Positions 1 through 13,358 of a DNA stretch of 64,000 nt are shown piece after piece. This stretch comes from Struthio camelus (lineage: Eukaryota; Chordata; Aves; Struthioniformes; Struthionidae). The stretch lies in the NCBI RefSeq assembly GCF_040807025.1, contig NC_090942.1:73645487-73709486 (forward strand). The letters are read 5' to 3'. Position 1 is the first letter of the stretch. Each line of letters starts with the position of its first letter. The position numbers and the translations under genes are program-made. A model generated the notes under the pieces. The model saw only the letters and a program-made list of their open reading frames with translations. It was not told where the DNA came from and searched no databases.

Positions 1-114
1 GTTTTAAGACTTCAATGTATGATGTTAAACACAGTTTCACCTCTCTGCATTACAGATATTTGGTGTTCTTTTTTTTAATTTTCCTTCCCCTGTATGTTTT
101 CTATTTGTCTTCAG

Positions 115-210
115 TTTCTTTGTGCCAGACATTTTGGTGCATCTGCTGCCACCAATGAATGGCTGTGCCGGGAAGATCCAACTCCTTGGAGGCGGAAGGG
201 GAGAGAATGA
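115..210 (+). other. possible 3'-terminal coding exon (unrecognised)
   Basis: A pyrimidine-rich tract ending in CTTCAG at 109-114 resembles a splice acceptor. It is followed by a segment richer in G+C than its surroundings. Two frames stay open. The frame starting at 115 reads 31 codons, including TNEWLCREDPTPW, to a TGA at 208-210. The frame starting at 116 reads to a TGA at 212-214. AATAAA hexamers lie downstream at 456-461 and 709-714, as a 3' UTR would need. I do not recognise the peptide in either frame. It could equally be a chance open stretch behind an acceptor-like tract. The basis is splice-signal pattern and local composition only. Confidence 0.22.
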
Positions 211-3200
211 ATGATTATTTTTTCCATTCTATTGAACAAAGCTGGCTTCTGTTGCCATTTTTAACACTCTAGTATTACTGGAATTAATTTGATGCATCTG
301 TTCCTGAATTACCTCCCATAGTTCTAGTCCTTACTATACTTCCAAACCAGTGTTGATTTAAGCCTGTTTGTTTCAATCCATATTGCATTCCCATAAACTT
401 TCTGCTATTTTAAAGCAGTTTAATTGTTTTTTAAACCCTTCAATATTGAAATCACAATAAATTTCAAACTACATTATATTATTAACCATACATCTCTAGT
501 TTCTTTCCAGTGCTGTATAAAGTCTGGAACATACCACCTAGTCCTATTAAGCAGTGAGTGTTCAAGTTCCACAACCTAATCAAGGATAGATCTGAATGTA
601 ATCTGATGGGAAATCCCCTGTGTACAGCACTGTTTCTGTAGGGATTGTCCAGATCCCAACATAACTTTAACCTATTACTGTTGACTTAAACACCATAAAT
701 GTTGCGACAATAAATGTCTGTTAGTCATAGATCATGTTTTCTCACATATAACCCTTCCAGATATCATGCCACTGACAGATACGTGCTCCATATTGAATTT
801 TATGTTTCTCTACTTAGAGCTGTGGGGAGATAAGGGTTCTGGTTCAAAGGTTTTCCAGCAATGCTTACTGAGCTTTGAATCAATACATATGTGAGCTGAT
901 CTTGTTGAACACACCGTTTGACTGGTATAACAGTATCTCAGCCTCTGTGAGTTTCCAGAAGTATATCCTCTCTTTGTTCTTATGTATGGATTAATTCTGA
1001 AGCATAAAGAGTAAAGTGGGAGAAAAGTGGCTCATTAAAGGAGGGATTAAAGAGACAATACCAAAACTTGCATTTAAAGCAAAGGGATCCTATAAAAAAT
1101 CAGACTTTAAACATGCCACTCAGCAGATCCACATTTTCTGTCTTCTTCAGGTTAAATCAATTTAACTTTCTAGCTGGTTTTCTCCCTTCCCCTTCCCTTT
1201 CCCCTGCCCCAGGAAACAAAGCTGAAAACACAACATAGACCTGAAAACTTCCCCTGTTCTGAGTCCAGCCAGGAACATAAATTTAGAACTGCATTACATT
1301 ACACTTTCTATGGCCCCAAGAAGCTGATATCATGGCCAAGAATAGCTAAAGTAGAGCAATGCTTTGGCCATGTTCCCTAAACCTAACACTGGGAACTGAA
1401 GAAGGAAGGGTATTCAGTTATTACAAAAGTTCTGTGCTGCCCAGGGTCCCATGCCCCAGCTGTATTAGTGGTGCTCTCCCTCCTGTATGTACTCAGCTCA
1501 GAGATGATTTATACCGCCAGAGAGAGTTAGCATGTGTTAAGCATGCTGATCAGCTGCTTTCTAATAGGCTGGCCATTTTAAGAGTTATAACAGTAAGGAG
1601 TCCAGAGGCAAAATATTTATTTTACAGTAGAAAGAGGTAAAAACATGTAGGTTTGATACTTACCTTTTCTCTAGCGTTTGCATTAAATCTATCCAGAGTT
1701 TCAAGCTTGTCACATTTAATTTAAAATTCATTGGAGATTCAAATTTTTCCTAAAATAGAAGGTAAAATGGCCACTTCACCCAGTCAAAAGCCTTTTGAAC
1801 ATCAAATAATGAGGCTTTTAAGCAAAGAAAACATATAACTACTTAAAAAAAACCAGAACCCCCCCCAAAATTCTAAAGCCAGATAATAGCAGATAATAGC
1901 GCTTAATTTTAGCTATTTCAGTTCTAAAGCCTGATGTTTCGATATAAGCAAAACACATATCTGTATTCAAGGAAGCAAGGTGTCTTGTTTTATTTTTAAT
2001 TTATTTATCATACTGATTTCCCTTTGCATCCATGACAGAACAATGAATTCAGAAAAATATGACACTTAAAAAATCATAACAAGGGTACCCATCCACAAAT
2101 CCACCAAGTTGCCCCATTTAAGGGAAAAATGTTTTAAGGGCCTTGAAAAATGCCGTGAGGGTCAGGCACATAGGTTCTGTTGAGTAAGGGTGGAAGATGT
2201 GGTAGAGTTCCAGCTGAACATTTTTACTCTCTGTCCCATCCTTTTCAGTCCTCATCCAGGCTTGAACATTTCAGCGTTTTACTGATTTTGAACAAAAAGA
2301 AGATTCTGCAGAGAATTGGGATTGCTCAATTTTTTTTTTGTGGGAGAGGACTGCTGCTGCTAATCCTTGTGATTTTGTTGGGGGAAACTAAGGGTGAAAA
2401 GCACTGTAATGTACAGCAAATTTTGCAGTTAAACTCCTCTCTCTCCTTCCCTGTCCACATAATTCTGTCTCGTTAAAGACCTTACTCTGGAATTATTACA
2501 AATAAAAGTGATTGAATTAGATGACAGTTAGTGGTGATCTACCTATGTTTTATTCTGTTTCTGATTAGGCCCATCCATGAATTAATGCTTCCTCAGTCAT
2601 TATCATTCTGCATTTCATGCTTCTCTGAGAGAAACGCTGGGAGAGAAATTCTTCTTGGTCTTTCACTTCAGGGCATAATCGAAGGTAGATATGAAGCAGG
2701 AGTTGGAAGTCTCAGGGAAAACATGCATATTCAAGGTGATATTCATTTAGGATCTTTGTAGATGTAAACCCAGTTGAAATTCACCAATTTCGTTTCACTT
2801 TCATGTGTGCCTTTCTTCACTTTGGGGAGACAGTAACCTTGTATGCTCTTTTCTTAGAAACTTCACAAATTTCTAAGTATTGCTGTAGTCAACCTTTTTT
2901 CTTTCTTTCTTTTTTATTTTTTATCCCCCTGACATGATATCTTTGACCTCCTTTTTCCCTCTCCCCACCTGCAGGAGAGGTCACGTTGCCTGCATGGGTG
3001 AGATAGAGCTACGTCATGCTTACTGCTTGTACCTGGAGTGACTCTGTGCTGGCTGTGGCATCCCCTTTTAATTGAGGGCTTCAGATATGCTCTTTGTAGG
3101 TCCATGCATTGCAATGGAGTGGTATGTAAGTGAGGTTAATACATAAACTGTGGACTATATGTGTATGTGTCTATCTTTATGAGAACCAGAAAGAATACTG

Positions 3201-4370
3201 ACGATCAAGGTGGTACTGGATAAAACAGGAAGATTTTAAACCTGCTTTTCTTGGAAGTCAGTGACTATGCAAGGTGCAGGAGAGGAAGGAATTAGGCTCG
3301 TTTGAAAACCAAGTCACCTTTTTTGTGTATCCCTTTTCTTTAGAAGAAGCTGACTCCTTTTGTCAAATAGAAAATGGGTATATTGTAAGAATTTTTCTTA
3401 AGTGCCTAGGGGGCTTTGGAAAATGAGTCCCATTAACTTTCAGTGAACCTGTGCAACTCACCCCTAGGGATATTTTGGATATTTTTTCCTGTTCAAGACA
3501 GTCCAAAATTTCCAAATCATGCTCAGTGGAAACACTGTTCATATTTTCTTTACTATTTCTACAATTTGTGGAAATGATCTAGTTTGAAATGAAATCTGTT
3601 GTTTTCTGTGTCTCTGCCCTCATCCTTGCCAGTTCATCTTGCCATTTCTCCCTTAGCCAAAGCCTATATTACAACAAAAGCAAGGCTGCCGTCTTGCAGC
3701 CAGAGGAAAAGTAGTATAGATTGACTTCAATCTCAGTCTTAGGGAAACCTATTCTTGTCCTCTGTGGAGGAGATTTCATAAATAACCTTTGGCTTCTGTT
3801 TCAGCCAAACATTTTACCTGGGAAGATGAACTATGTTCCTCATTTCCCATTTTCTATGATTGTTCCTACTAAAAGAAAAAAATAAAACAGTAAATGTAGT
3901 GGGATTAAAAAAATGCTCCATGGTTCGAGGAAAAACAGAGAAGCTACAGAGGAAAGCATCCTGCTGAACTGTGGCTTATAGTTACTTTTCTTTGTGCATG
4001 ACTATATTGTTGAAGATAAGTCGTAAGTAAGTGCCCACTGTCAGAGCATAGTGCAGTCCCTGGTAAGGGCTGTGCTACCAGGCAATGCCTATCAGCAGGC
4101 GGTTTCCAAGTGCTGTAGTGACCCATAAAGCCTTGCAGTCTATCTTAGCTCTGCTTGACTGTGGTTATTTCTGGTTTACCTCTGTGTAAACTAAATCACA
4201 GAGTTGCTAAATAAGTTTGTCCAGACTGAACAGTTCATTAGCTTGTCATTAGCCTAAGTCATATACAGCAAGTCCCTGATTCCAGGCTCATATAGTACAA
4301 TACTGTCTCTCACAGTTGCTGGTTGATGAGCCAATATTGAGTGCTATGGCACCTGTTCTGACTTTGAGAT
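211..4370. other. non-coding interval
   Basis: AT-rich sequence with no recognisable gene. Short ORFs on both strands (the longest about 98 codons, at 2180-2476) have low-complexity, chance-like translations and no homology I recognise. There is a 10-bp direct tandem duplication at 1881-1900 and several short homopolymer runs. If the candidate exon at 115-210 is real, the first few hundred bases could be its 3' UTR. Confidence 0.6.
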
Positions 4371-4479
4371 CACAGAATCACAGAATGGTTGAGGTTGGAA
4401 GGGACCTCTGGAGTCCTACCCCCCTGCTCAAGCACGGTCACCTACAGCACATTGCACAGGATAGTGTCCAGAGGGCTTT

Positions 4480-6340
4480 TCAATATCTCCAGGGAAGGAG
4501 ACTCCATAACCTCTCTGGGCAACCTGTTCCAGGCTCTGTCACCCTACCAGGAAAGAAGTTTTTCCTCATGTTCAGATGGAACTTCCTGTGTTTCAGTTTG
4601 TGCCTGTTGCCTCTTGTCCTGTTGCTGGGCACCACAAAGAAGAGACTGGCCTCATCCTCTTGATGCCCTCCCTTTAGATATTTGTATGCATTGATCAGAT
4701 TCCCCCTCTCTCTTCTCTTCTCCAGACTGAAGAGTCCCAGTTCCCTTAGCTTTTCCTCATAGGAGAGATACTCCAGTCCCCTCATCATCTTCGCAGCCCT
4801 TTGTTGGACTTTCTGCAGGAGCTCTGGGTCTCTTGTACTGGGGAGCCCAGCACTGGACACAGTCCTCCAGGTGAGGCCTCGCCAGGGCTGAGGAGAGGGG
4901 CAGGATCACCTCCCTCGACCTGCTGGCAACACTCTTCCTATATGCAACCCAGGATACCATTGGCTTTCTTGGCCACAAGGGCCCATTGCTGGCTCATGGT
5001 GAACCTGTTGTCCACCAGGACTCCCAGGTCCTTCTCTGCAGAGCTGCTTTCCAGCAGGTCAACCCCCAGCCTGTCCTGGTGCATGGGCTTATTCCTCCCT
5101 AGGTGCAGGGCCCTGTGCTTGCCTTTGCTGAATTTCAGGAGGTTCCTCTCTGCCCAGCTCTCCAGCCTGTCCAGGTCCCTCTGAATGGCAGCACAGCCTT
5201 CTGGTGTGTCAGCCACTCCTCCCAGTTTTGTATCACCGGCAAACTTGCTGAGGGTGCACTCTGTCCCTCCAGGTCAGTGATGAATACATTGCACAAGACT
5301 GGACCCAGGACTGACCCCTGGGGGACACCACTAGCTACAGGCCTCCAACTTGACTCTGCGCCATTCACCACAACCCTCTGAGCTCGGCCATCCAGCCAGT
5401 TCTCCATCCACCTCACTGTCCACTCACCCAGCCTGCACTTCCTGAGCTTGCCTATGAGGATGTGATGGGAGTGTCAAAAGCCTTGCTGAAGTCCAGGTAG
5501 ACAACATCCACTGCTCTCCCCTCATTTAACAAGCCAGTCATCCCATCACAGAAGGCTATCAGATTGGTCAAGCATGATTTCCCTTTGATGAATCCATGCT
5601 GACTACTCCTGATCGCTTCCTTGTCCTCTGCATGCTTAGAGATGGCCTCCAGGTTGAGCTATTCCATCACCTTTCCAGGGATGGAGGTGAGGCTGACAGG
5701 CCTGTACTTTCCTGGCTCCTCCTTCTTGCCCTTTTTGAAGATTGGGGTGACACTGGCTTTCTTCCAGTCCTCAGGCACCTCTCCTGATCTCCAGGACCTT
5801 TCCAAGATGATCGAGAGTGGCCTAGCGATAACATCCGCCAGCTCCCTCAGCACTCGTGGGTGCATCCCGTCGGGGCCCATGGATTTATGGATGTCAAGTT
5901 TGGACAAAAGATCTCTAACCTGATCCTCCTCAACCAAGGGAGAGTCTTCCTTTCTCCAGCCTTCTTCTCTTGTCCCCAGGGTCGGGGATTCCCGAGGGCT
6001 GGCCTTAGCAGTGAAGACTGAAGCAAAGGCAGCATTCAATAACTCTGCCTTTTCTATATCCTCTGCTGCCAGGGTCATTCAGCAGCGGGCCCACATTTTC
6101 CCTAGTCTTCCTTTTGCTGTTGATGTATTTGAAGAACCCCTTCTTGCTGTCCTTGATATGCCTTACCAGATTTAATTCCAAATGGGTCTTAGCCATCCTC
6201 GTTGCATCCCTGCATACTCTGACAACGTCCCTGTATTCCTCCCAAGCGGCCTGTCCCCTTTTCCACATTCTGTACACTTCCTTCTTCTGCTGGAGTTTGG
6301 CCAGGAGTTCCTTGCTCATCCATGCAGGTCTCCTGCCCAC
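4480..6340 (-). pseudogene. CR1 ORF2 reverse transcriptase and C-terminus, broken
   Basis: Reverse-transcriptase half of CR1 ORF2. In minus-strand order the recognisable blocks are a linker with LNLVRHIKDSKKGFFKYI (6005-6340); the finger region with [24 protein letters not shown] and YRPVSLTS (5659-6078); [18 protein letters not shown] and [12 protein letters not shown] (about 5470-5600; motif A Asp present); [16 protein letters not shown] (5135-5416, motif B); and the C-terminal part with [33 protein letters not shown] and [14 protein letters not shown] (4480-5216). The catalytic FADD box reads FAGD (5243-5232): the first catalytic Asp is Gly. A short deletion just after the motif A block shifts the frame near 5470, and another shift lies near 5210-5250. 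It cannot encode an active enzyme. Confidence 0.92.
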
Positions 6341-6357
6341 TTTGCTGCACTTCCCAC

Positions 6358-7200
6358 TCAGAGGGATGCACCATTCTTGCGCCTGGAGGAAGTGAATATT
6401 AACCAGCTCTCTTGGACCCCTCTTCCTTCTAGGGCCCTACCCCATGAGATTCCCCTAAGTTGGTCCCTGAGGAGGCCCAAGTTAGCTCTCCTGAAGTCCA
6501 GGGTTGCGATCCTACTTGTTGCCCTGCTCCCTCCTCGTAGGATCCAGAACTCCACGTTCTCATTGCCATTGCCCCCAACCTTCATATCTCCAACCAGTTT
6601 TTCCTTGTTTGTTAGTACAAGGTCCAGCAGCACCACTCTCCTCTTTGGCTTCTTCACCGTTTGTGCCAGAAAGTTATCATCAATGCTTTCCAGGAACCTC
6701 CTGGGTTGTTTATGGCTTGCTGTGTTGTGCCTCAAGCAGATGTCAGGGTGGGTGAAGTCCCCCATGAGAACCAGGGCCTGTGAGCGTGAGGCTACTTCCA
6801 GCTGTCTGTAGAAGGCCTCACTGACAACTTCTTCCTGATCAGATGGCCTGCAGCAAACACCTACAACAGTGTCAACCATGTTAGTTTGTCCTTTAATCCT
6901 TACCCATAAGCTCTCGATCCACTCACTCATCATCCACCCCGAGGCAGAGCTCCATACATTCCAGTTGCTCTCTCACATAAAAAGCAACTCCACCACCTCG
7001 CCTTCCTGGCCTGTTTTTTCTAAAACGCATGTAGACATTCATGACAGCATTCCAGTAATGCAAGCTATCCCACCATATCTCTGTAACTGCAATGAGATCA
7101 TAGCCCTGTGACCATACACAGATCTCTCAGTCTTCCTGTTTATTCCCCATGCTGCACACATTGGTATATGGGCAGTTCAGAGAGGTATTTGAGCACACTG
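6358..7200 (-). pseudogene. CR1 ORF2 endonuclease domain, broken
   Basis: Degraded APE-like endonuclease half of CR1 ORF2, the enzyme that nicks target DNA for target-primed reverse transcription. The N-terminal part (CPYTNVCSMGNKQED, near 7130-7185) ends at a stop. AVTEIWW and RRGGGVAFYV follow in other frames. An open segment from 6933 carries ESLWVRI, VVGVCCRP, MGDFTHPDIC and LLDLVLTNKE, then SRATSRIATLDFRRA. From my memory of the family, CR1 has GDFN and SDH catalytic motifs. Here the Asn of GDFN is Thr (ACC at 6753-6751), and the SDH position reads Asn-Gly-Asn (about 6570-6562). Both changes should abolish cleavage. Frame breaks also prevent translation as one protein. Confidence 0.88.
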
Positions 7201-10034
7201 ATTTCCCAGGAGCGGTGCAGGAGAACACCCCATAGTCATGTCTTGTAGGCATTTCCTTGGCTGCGTGCACTTGTTGGAAGTATCCCAATTTGAGCCCTGT
7301 TTTGCTCTCTGGGTGATGTCTATAACTCTTGCCTTCCCCTGTCTTTGCTAGTTTAAAGCTCTTCTTACCAGGTTGGCCAGCCTGTTGGCAAAGATGAGTA
7401 TGCCCCATTTAGTAAGGTGGATCTTATCTTTCCCAATCAGTTGTTGATTTTCAAACAAGGGATGATTAAGTGGATGGAGGCATTCAAATGTAATTTAAAT
7501 ATTTAACTTTAGGTGCTTAGGACTTGGTCCTAGACTTAGGAATTGGTCCCTTTTTCCTTATGCTCCTTATATAGTCATTGGAGAGAGTTAAGTTCATGCT
7601 TTGCATGGCTGTTTGGGGAAAGAAAAAATATCAAATTAAAGCAGGCTTCTCCTGATTTAGAGACCTAACATAGAAGGTGTGAACAATTAAGAAGGAATTC
7701 ATTTTGTGCTCCTAAAATGCATGCCTATTTAGTCAAGTGTTTTTAGCTAACCAACTTCCAAACTGGTAACAGATGGGTGGCCAAAAAAAGGGATGGTATG
7801 ACAACCGCTTACAGTTAGGAGTAAGCAGAATTTTGTTTCTCATGCAGAAAATTTAATGCGTCAACCTCTTACAAGCTGAATTGTTTAGTGTTTTTTCAAA
7901 GTCTGTTGGTGGTTATCAGCAATAGACTAATGGTTAACATTCTGGTTATCCTCAGGATTTCATCCACTGAAATCTGTGGATTTCGGTAATTATCTGGTCC
8001 CATATCTTACATTTTTGTGAGCTGGAAGGAGAGCAAAGCTAGTACAGAAGAGAGCTTGTACTGAAGTTTCAGTGCCTTCTGCTGAGTTAGGTTCACTATT
8101 TGGCTATGGAAATGATTGCTGACCCCCAAGAACTTTGTATACTGACAAACTTACACTTCTTTGGAAGAGTACTGATTTTTTTATACACGTAGTAGATTCT
8201 AAAGTGCTTTTTATATAGTTCAATTCAAGTGATTAAAAAGTGAAAGCATGAGAAATGTAAGCATTGTTGACATGAGCTGTTTTCTACTAATTAATTTAAG
8301 CATATGAAACAGAATGTTGTTGCCAACACTTTGCACGCTGTTCCCGTTCCTCAGAAGCTTGTTTGCTAAATACAAAACAGGTTAGACGATGGGAAAAATA
8401 ATAAGGAGAATCAAGTTTTAACCTAAACTTCTGCTGCTATGTGCATGTCTGGCACTGGTGCACCTGTGCACAGATTGATAGGAGCAGCTGGTTTTTTAAT
8501 TTGAAAAACACAAGGAGCAAAAATGCTGAATTTCCTTATTGAAATTTTCTATTAGGTGTATTTGGAGTTTTTGGGTAATAATGCTACACCTAATCTCTAA
8601 ACTACTTTATGCCTTCTTGGATAACTAGTAATCGAAGACTATGTAGCTGGCTGGGTACCTGCAGCCTTGCTTGTTGGCACCAAGCCCTGGTATTCTTTTG
8701 TCTCGATTTTGCATAGTGATTATCATACTGGCTCAGTGCAGAGCAGGAGCAAAAACAATTTTAAAAAGTGCAAAGGAAGAAGTAGAATTAAGATAAACAT
8801 TTACATAACTGGGAAAAATTACCCAGGAAGGACTGGAAATCTGATGACATTCTGTTTACCTTGTGCAGCCTTAAAACAGTTTGTGAAAGATACAAAACAG
8901 AACACTTTGTATAAATCACCCCGAATGGAAGGACCTGTGAAGCCAGACAACAAATGCTAAAATTATCAAGCTGGATCAGCATAATAGCGTTGACCTTGCT
9001 CACGAAAATGTTTTGCACAACATCTTTACTAAAGCTCTCTTAAGAAAGGAAAAGAACAATATGGTACACAGCTTCATATTAAGAAAAGTAATTATATACT
9101 CTAAATGCAGCATCTACAAACTTTTCCCCTTCTAACCAAATCTAGGCCTTGTTATTCCCTAAAAGCAGGTGTCACATGCATGCAAAACTAATGTCCTTTT
9201 GAGAACAGTAAAGGTGCATTCTTAGTTCATTTTTATTAGGATACTGTTAGTAACATGAGATGATTGTAAGCTGCGCTTGTACTTTTCATCCTTTTGAGCC
9301 AGGAGAGGTAAAATTGCATAGAAATCTTAGCTTCATGTTGATCAGCTCCTGTGTCTAATTGGTACAATCTGACTTTGGTGCCCCAGGACTGCAGATGTCC
9401 TTTTAAGAAATCAGACCCCCTCTGAGAGCTGTACCTCTGAAAAGGTACACAAGACTATTCTTTAAAAGTGCAGGTTTCATTTGGAAAACTACGACAATAT
9501 TTGGCTTCCCTCTCTGAAACTAGTCTGAATTTTGTATGCCCTCAAATTAAATTAGATACATATTTTCTCTCAAGACTTTATTGTAATCTTAAACAGGATT
9601 TTTCAAGTGTTAGAGTTCAGTTGCAGTATTGCAGGAGGAGTTGGCAAGTGTGGAAATGGAATCACTTTTTTCCCTCTTGATTACAGCATGTAGTGTGTGA
9701 AGGAAAGCATTAAAACAATCGGATAGCCAAGGCTGGAAAGAGAAGTAGCTGAAGAGGTCTGGGAAAAATACACAATTGGGAGATCTGAGCAAAAAAGATG
9801 TTGGAGAATTATTAATGTTCAGATGAATTGGAAATCCTTCCCCAATGGGAATGGACCACAGTGACCGCAAATTTCACATTTTCTAAATAAAATACAAAGA
9901 CCATTTCTTTAACCAAAGCTTCTCAGTAATAACATAAGACAAACATATTCATTAAAATAACATAACCACCCTTCTCACTGCCTGGGAAGCGAGAGAGAAA
10001 CAGTGTTATGCACACCCTACATTTTATAATAAAT

Positions 10035-10110
10035 ACTGTATAAGAACATAAGCTAGATAACATATGTCATGATAAATAGAAGTCTAGTCTACCAGGAGGC
10101 ATTTATTAAT
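10035..10110. repeat. possible ancient amniote interspersed repeat
   Basis: The segment reads TATAAGAACATAAG, then AGTCTAGTCTACCAGG. This resembles a degraded form of a common amniote repeat whose consensus, as I remember it, begins with AGAACATAAGAA and continues into a 'gtccatctagcccag' phrase. The match is partial, so the assignment is weak. Confidence 0.25.
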
Positions 10111-11055
10111 AAAAACTACAAGTACAGCCAAAACAAACAGTCCTCCACAGAGCTCAAGTTTCTGCTTTATGTTCTTAATTTGCCAGTGATGTCTAGAACT
10201 CTGTACCGAACAATGAGACATATAGTAGCTGAATGATAAGTCTGAAGATGGATACAGGCTACTTAGTTACACCAGTAGATATGGAGGCACAGAAGAAGTT
10301 TGGCGCTAGATGGGAAGGGGGAGCAGAAGAGAGAAAAGGAAAGTAAGGCTAATGAAGCACAGTGAATGTGGAAGCGCCACAGCTATGAAGGGAGTTCTGA
10401 GATGAAGAAGGATGAGTTTGAGCACTGCAGCTGATTTATTTGCTCTGTGTGGGGATGAAAACTTGCTCTAGATCCCCATGCATTGTCAATCCTAAACATC
10501 TGAACAGATTTGGGACTTGCGTTCAAACACTGTGTTCTCACTTCCTTCTCATAGTTCTTGCACTTTTCTTTCTTTCTCGTCTGTCTCTGCTGTCCCTGAT
10601 AATAGATGTAAACTCTTCAGGGATGTAACGCATTTCGCCAAGCAAAATGATTCCAAACTTCCTGAAGTCACTGGGGAACTTGTACTGTCATCTTGGATCA
10701 GTACCTGTGATCAGTACCACAGAGTGCCCAGCACTGTTTGCTGGTAGTAGAATGAAAGTGCAATTTTCTCCATCGTATGTTTGTCAGAGCAGCAGTGGTC
10801 AGAACACCAGAAAGGTGTCAGGGGGTTCTGGGTACACTAAGCATGTTCCTATTTTACTTTGTTTTGTTTTATTTATTTACCTTTAACCTTTGGAAGCATG
10901 TTTTATTTTTTTCCCTGCATAAGCAAACAGTTGATTCCAAGGCCAGTAAAAATGTAATCCGTACGTAAGGCTTAAAGCTGAGCCTTTCTCAGTAATGTTA
11001 TGGCAGGTCATTGTTCCTGTCAATAGATTATAAACTTTTGTTTGTTTTAAAATGC

Positions 11056-11076
11056 AAATAAATAAATAAATAAATA
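11056..11076. repeat. (AAAT)5 microsatellite
   Basis: Five near-perfect AAAT units in a row within AT-rich DNA. Simple tandem repeat with no other feature attached. Confidence 0.9.
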
Positions 11077-13290
11077 GGAAAGTTGTATGTACCGTGAGGG
11101 CACTCACTCAGCTATGAAAACACAAAATACAAGTACATTTCTCATCACAGAAGGGAGAATTGGGAGGGGGATATGTCTGGAATAATAGTATTTGATTTCA
11201 GAAATGCTGTGATTTATTAAGAGTGACAGCTTCAGACTTTTGAAGCATGAATAATATAATTATTTCCCCCCTCTTTTTCCCCAAAATAGATAAAACTTTT
11301 GGTTGAATTAGGACACAATTTGCATGACATAGGCTGAACGCTAGAGGAGCAGGGAAACATATTTCATAACACTTCTCTCTGCTCCTCCCAGAAACAGTTT
11401 AATAATTAATAATTAAAGTCTCACTGACAATTTGGTGTCCACTTTTTTCAGATATGGTTCCTCACCACTCCAGAAATTAAGAGCCATGCACATATTGTGA
11501 AGAGCAAGAGATACAATTCTTTTCTCTAAGGCAAGCTGATACTCAGGTTCATGACAAAAAGGTGAAATATTATGCCTTTATCTCAATTTATTTTCCATTA
11601 GGAGAGCACTAAGTAACTGTTATCAGTAATATAAATTAAGAGTACTCTAACATAATTCTTCCATGTAAGGTGACATTTGAAGAGGTTTGCTCTTAAATGG
11701 GGCAACTGCCTAAGCCATTGTTTCCAGAAGCTTCCAAACCAGTTGCAGCAGTCTCCCCTTGCAGCAGATTGTCATGTAACACTTAGGCTGCAAAAATCAT
11801 GTGATGCAGGCAGCAGATCCTGACTTTGCCTATATGGGGTAAACACCTCCACACAAGGCACTGGGTGTGCTTGGTGTCCCTCAGCTGACTGAAGGTAATT
11901 GCTGCTGTACATAGCCTGTCTAGCCCATCTTACAGGCCTAGCACCTATGGGGACCTAGTCATTGCCAGGATGTACGCTTCTTACTAGGGATAGGCCAAAG
12001 GAGGATGAGGAAGGGAGTCCAACTTTGAAAGTGCAGCCACTGGAAAAGTGGAGGAGAGGTAAAGAGTTTAGGAACCTCTAGCACAGGTAATTTTCTGAGA
12101 TCATCTCTGATAGATCATTTTGCTTTCACATAAGAAACTCCTCATTGCAGTGCATACAGCTGAACTCGGTATTGCAGCCCTAGCTTACTGCTGTGTTAAT
12201 AATTTTTGGCGTTTGGAAATAGAACATATAAAACTGATTGGTGTTGAAGCTTATGTCGGTGGAAAAAACAATTCATATCTGCTCTCTTGCTCAGCTTTTG
12301 CACTTGGGAGGTCTCTGGCTTACTGTAACCATCAGATAAAATTGGCTGCCAAAATCAAAAGTCAAAACAATATACTGAGCAAACTTGCCAGATTTGCTGG
12401 GAGATCTAACGCTTGATCTTCGGACATCTGCCTTTATTCTCTCTGTTGCTCAGTAAAAGAATATTGTGTTCCTAGTTAGGCCTGCTTCTCCCCGTACTCA
12501 GCTGGGCCATTTTCATTGTCATACTAGAGACTCTGTGGCCTTACTTTGGTTGCTGTTGCTAAGAAAGATCATTCTAATTCTTGTTCACTGTAAAGCCACC
12601 TTCACCCAAAATGAGAGCCTGGAAGTTTACCCACCTTTTACTTGAATCTTCTCATTTTGTCTAGCTTGCTTGACGTAGTGCTATTCTCCAGGTTTGGCCT
12701 TGCCCTGCCACAGCTGCTCCTTTCTGGCAGAAAATTGGCTCTTATTCTTATAATCTATTAAGATATTAATCAGCTTCCTGTTGAAAAACGTACCTTTTGG
12801 TCAAAGGTTCTGGTCTACCACATCGACTTTGTGCTTTCCTGCCTGTTTCGGCATTGGGCGGGCCCTTGTGATAGCAGCCGGAAGGGTTGTTTTGGGACAA
12901 CTGAGATGGCAGAAGTAGCCAGAAGCAGGCTATGAGTCACAGCACAGAAGAGTCCTCATGCCACGCTGGATGGGGTCTTGGCATACCGAATTCTGTGACT
13001 GAGAATGTCATGGCTTGCTTTGGCTAGATATGCACAATAATTACCAAGTGGGTTAAGGAGGAAACATAAAATAGCTGGAGCTTCCAAGCTTTAGCCTTAA
13101 TGAAAGCAGGGCTATTTTGTTTCAGTATAACTGCTTTCCCTCCAGCTAACTCATATATGACTTTTTTGTAGTTGTAATATGAAGCTCACCCTGTTTCACC
13201 CCAGCAAGCTAAATCTCCTTTTTACCATGCCACTTCATCATCTAATTGTTGGTTGTATGCATTATGTGAGACAGTGCTTAGGCACAGCAG

Positions 13291-13358
13291 GCAGAACTGA
13301 TCCCTGTTGCAAGTCCATTAACTTGAATGGAGCTACCTCCAGAGATGAATGTGTATAG
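13291..13358. repeat. ancient amniote repeat fragment
   Basis: Contains CAAGTCCATTAACTTGAATGG followed by AGCTACCTCCAGAGATGAAT, a diverged form of the 'attgacttcaatggagct' core that recurs in old amniote repeats. The same core is seen at several other places in this window. Family name not resolved. Confidence 0.4.

Larger units (their letters stand above)
4371..7450 (-). mobile_element. CR1 LINE, nearly full ORF2, 5'-truncated, inactive
   Basis: CR1 non-LTR retrotransposon read on the minus strand. Its 3' terminus is at 4371, where the plus strand shows the reverse complement of the CR1 tail: a tandem CACAGAAT repeat followed by GGTTGAGGTTGGAAGGGACC. There is no poly(A), as usual for CR1. 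Reading leftwards from about 7400, the minus strand encodes a degraded APE-type endonuclease, a linker, a reverse transcriptase and the C-terminal region, then the 3' UTR. The ORF is split among at least six frame segments by frameshifts and stops. ORF1 is not seen, so the copy is 5'-truncated; the 5' boundary near 7450 is approximate. No target-site duplication is obvious. The + strand ORF of about 209 codons inside it is antisense shadow. Confidence 0.95.

Noticed and set aside
6182..6811. 209-codon plus-strand ORF, the longest in the window
   Set aside because: It lies antisense to the CR1 endonuclease; the minus strand carries the recognisable protein, so this is a shadow.
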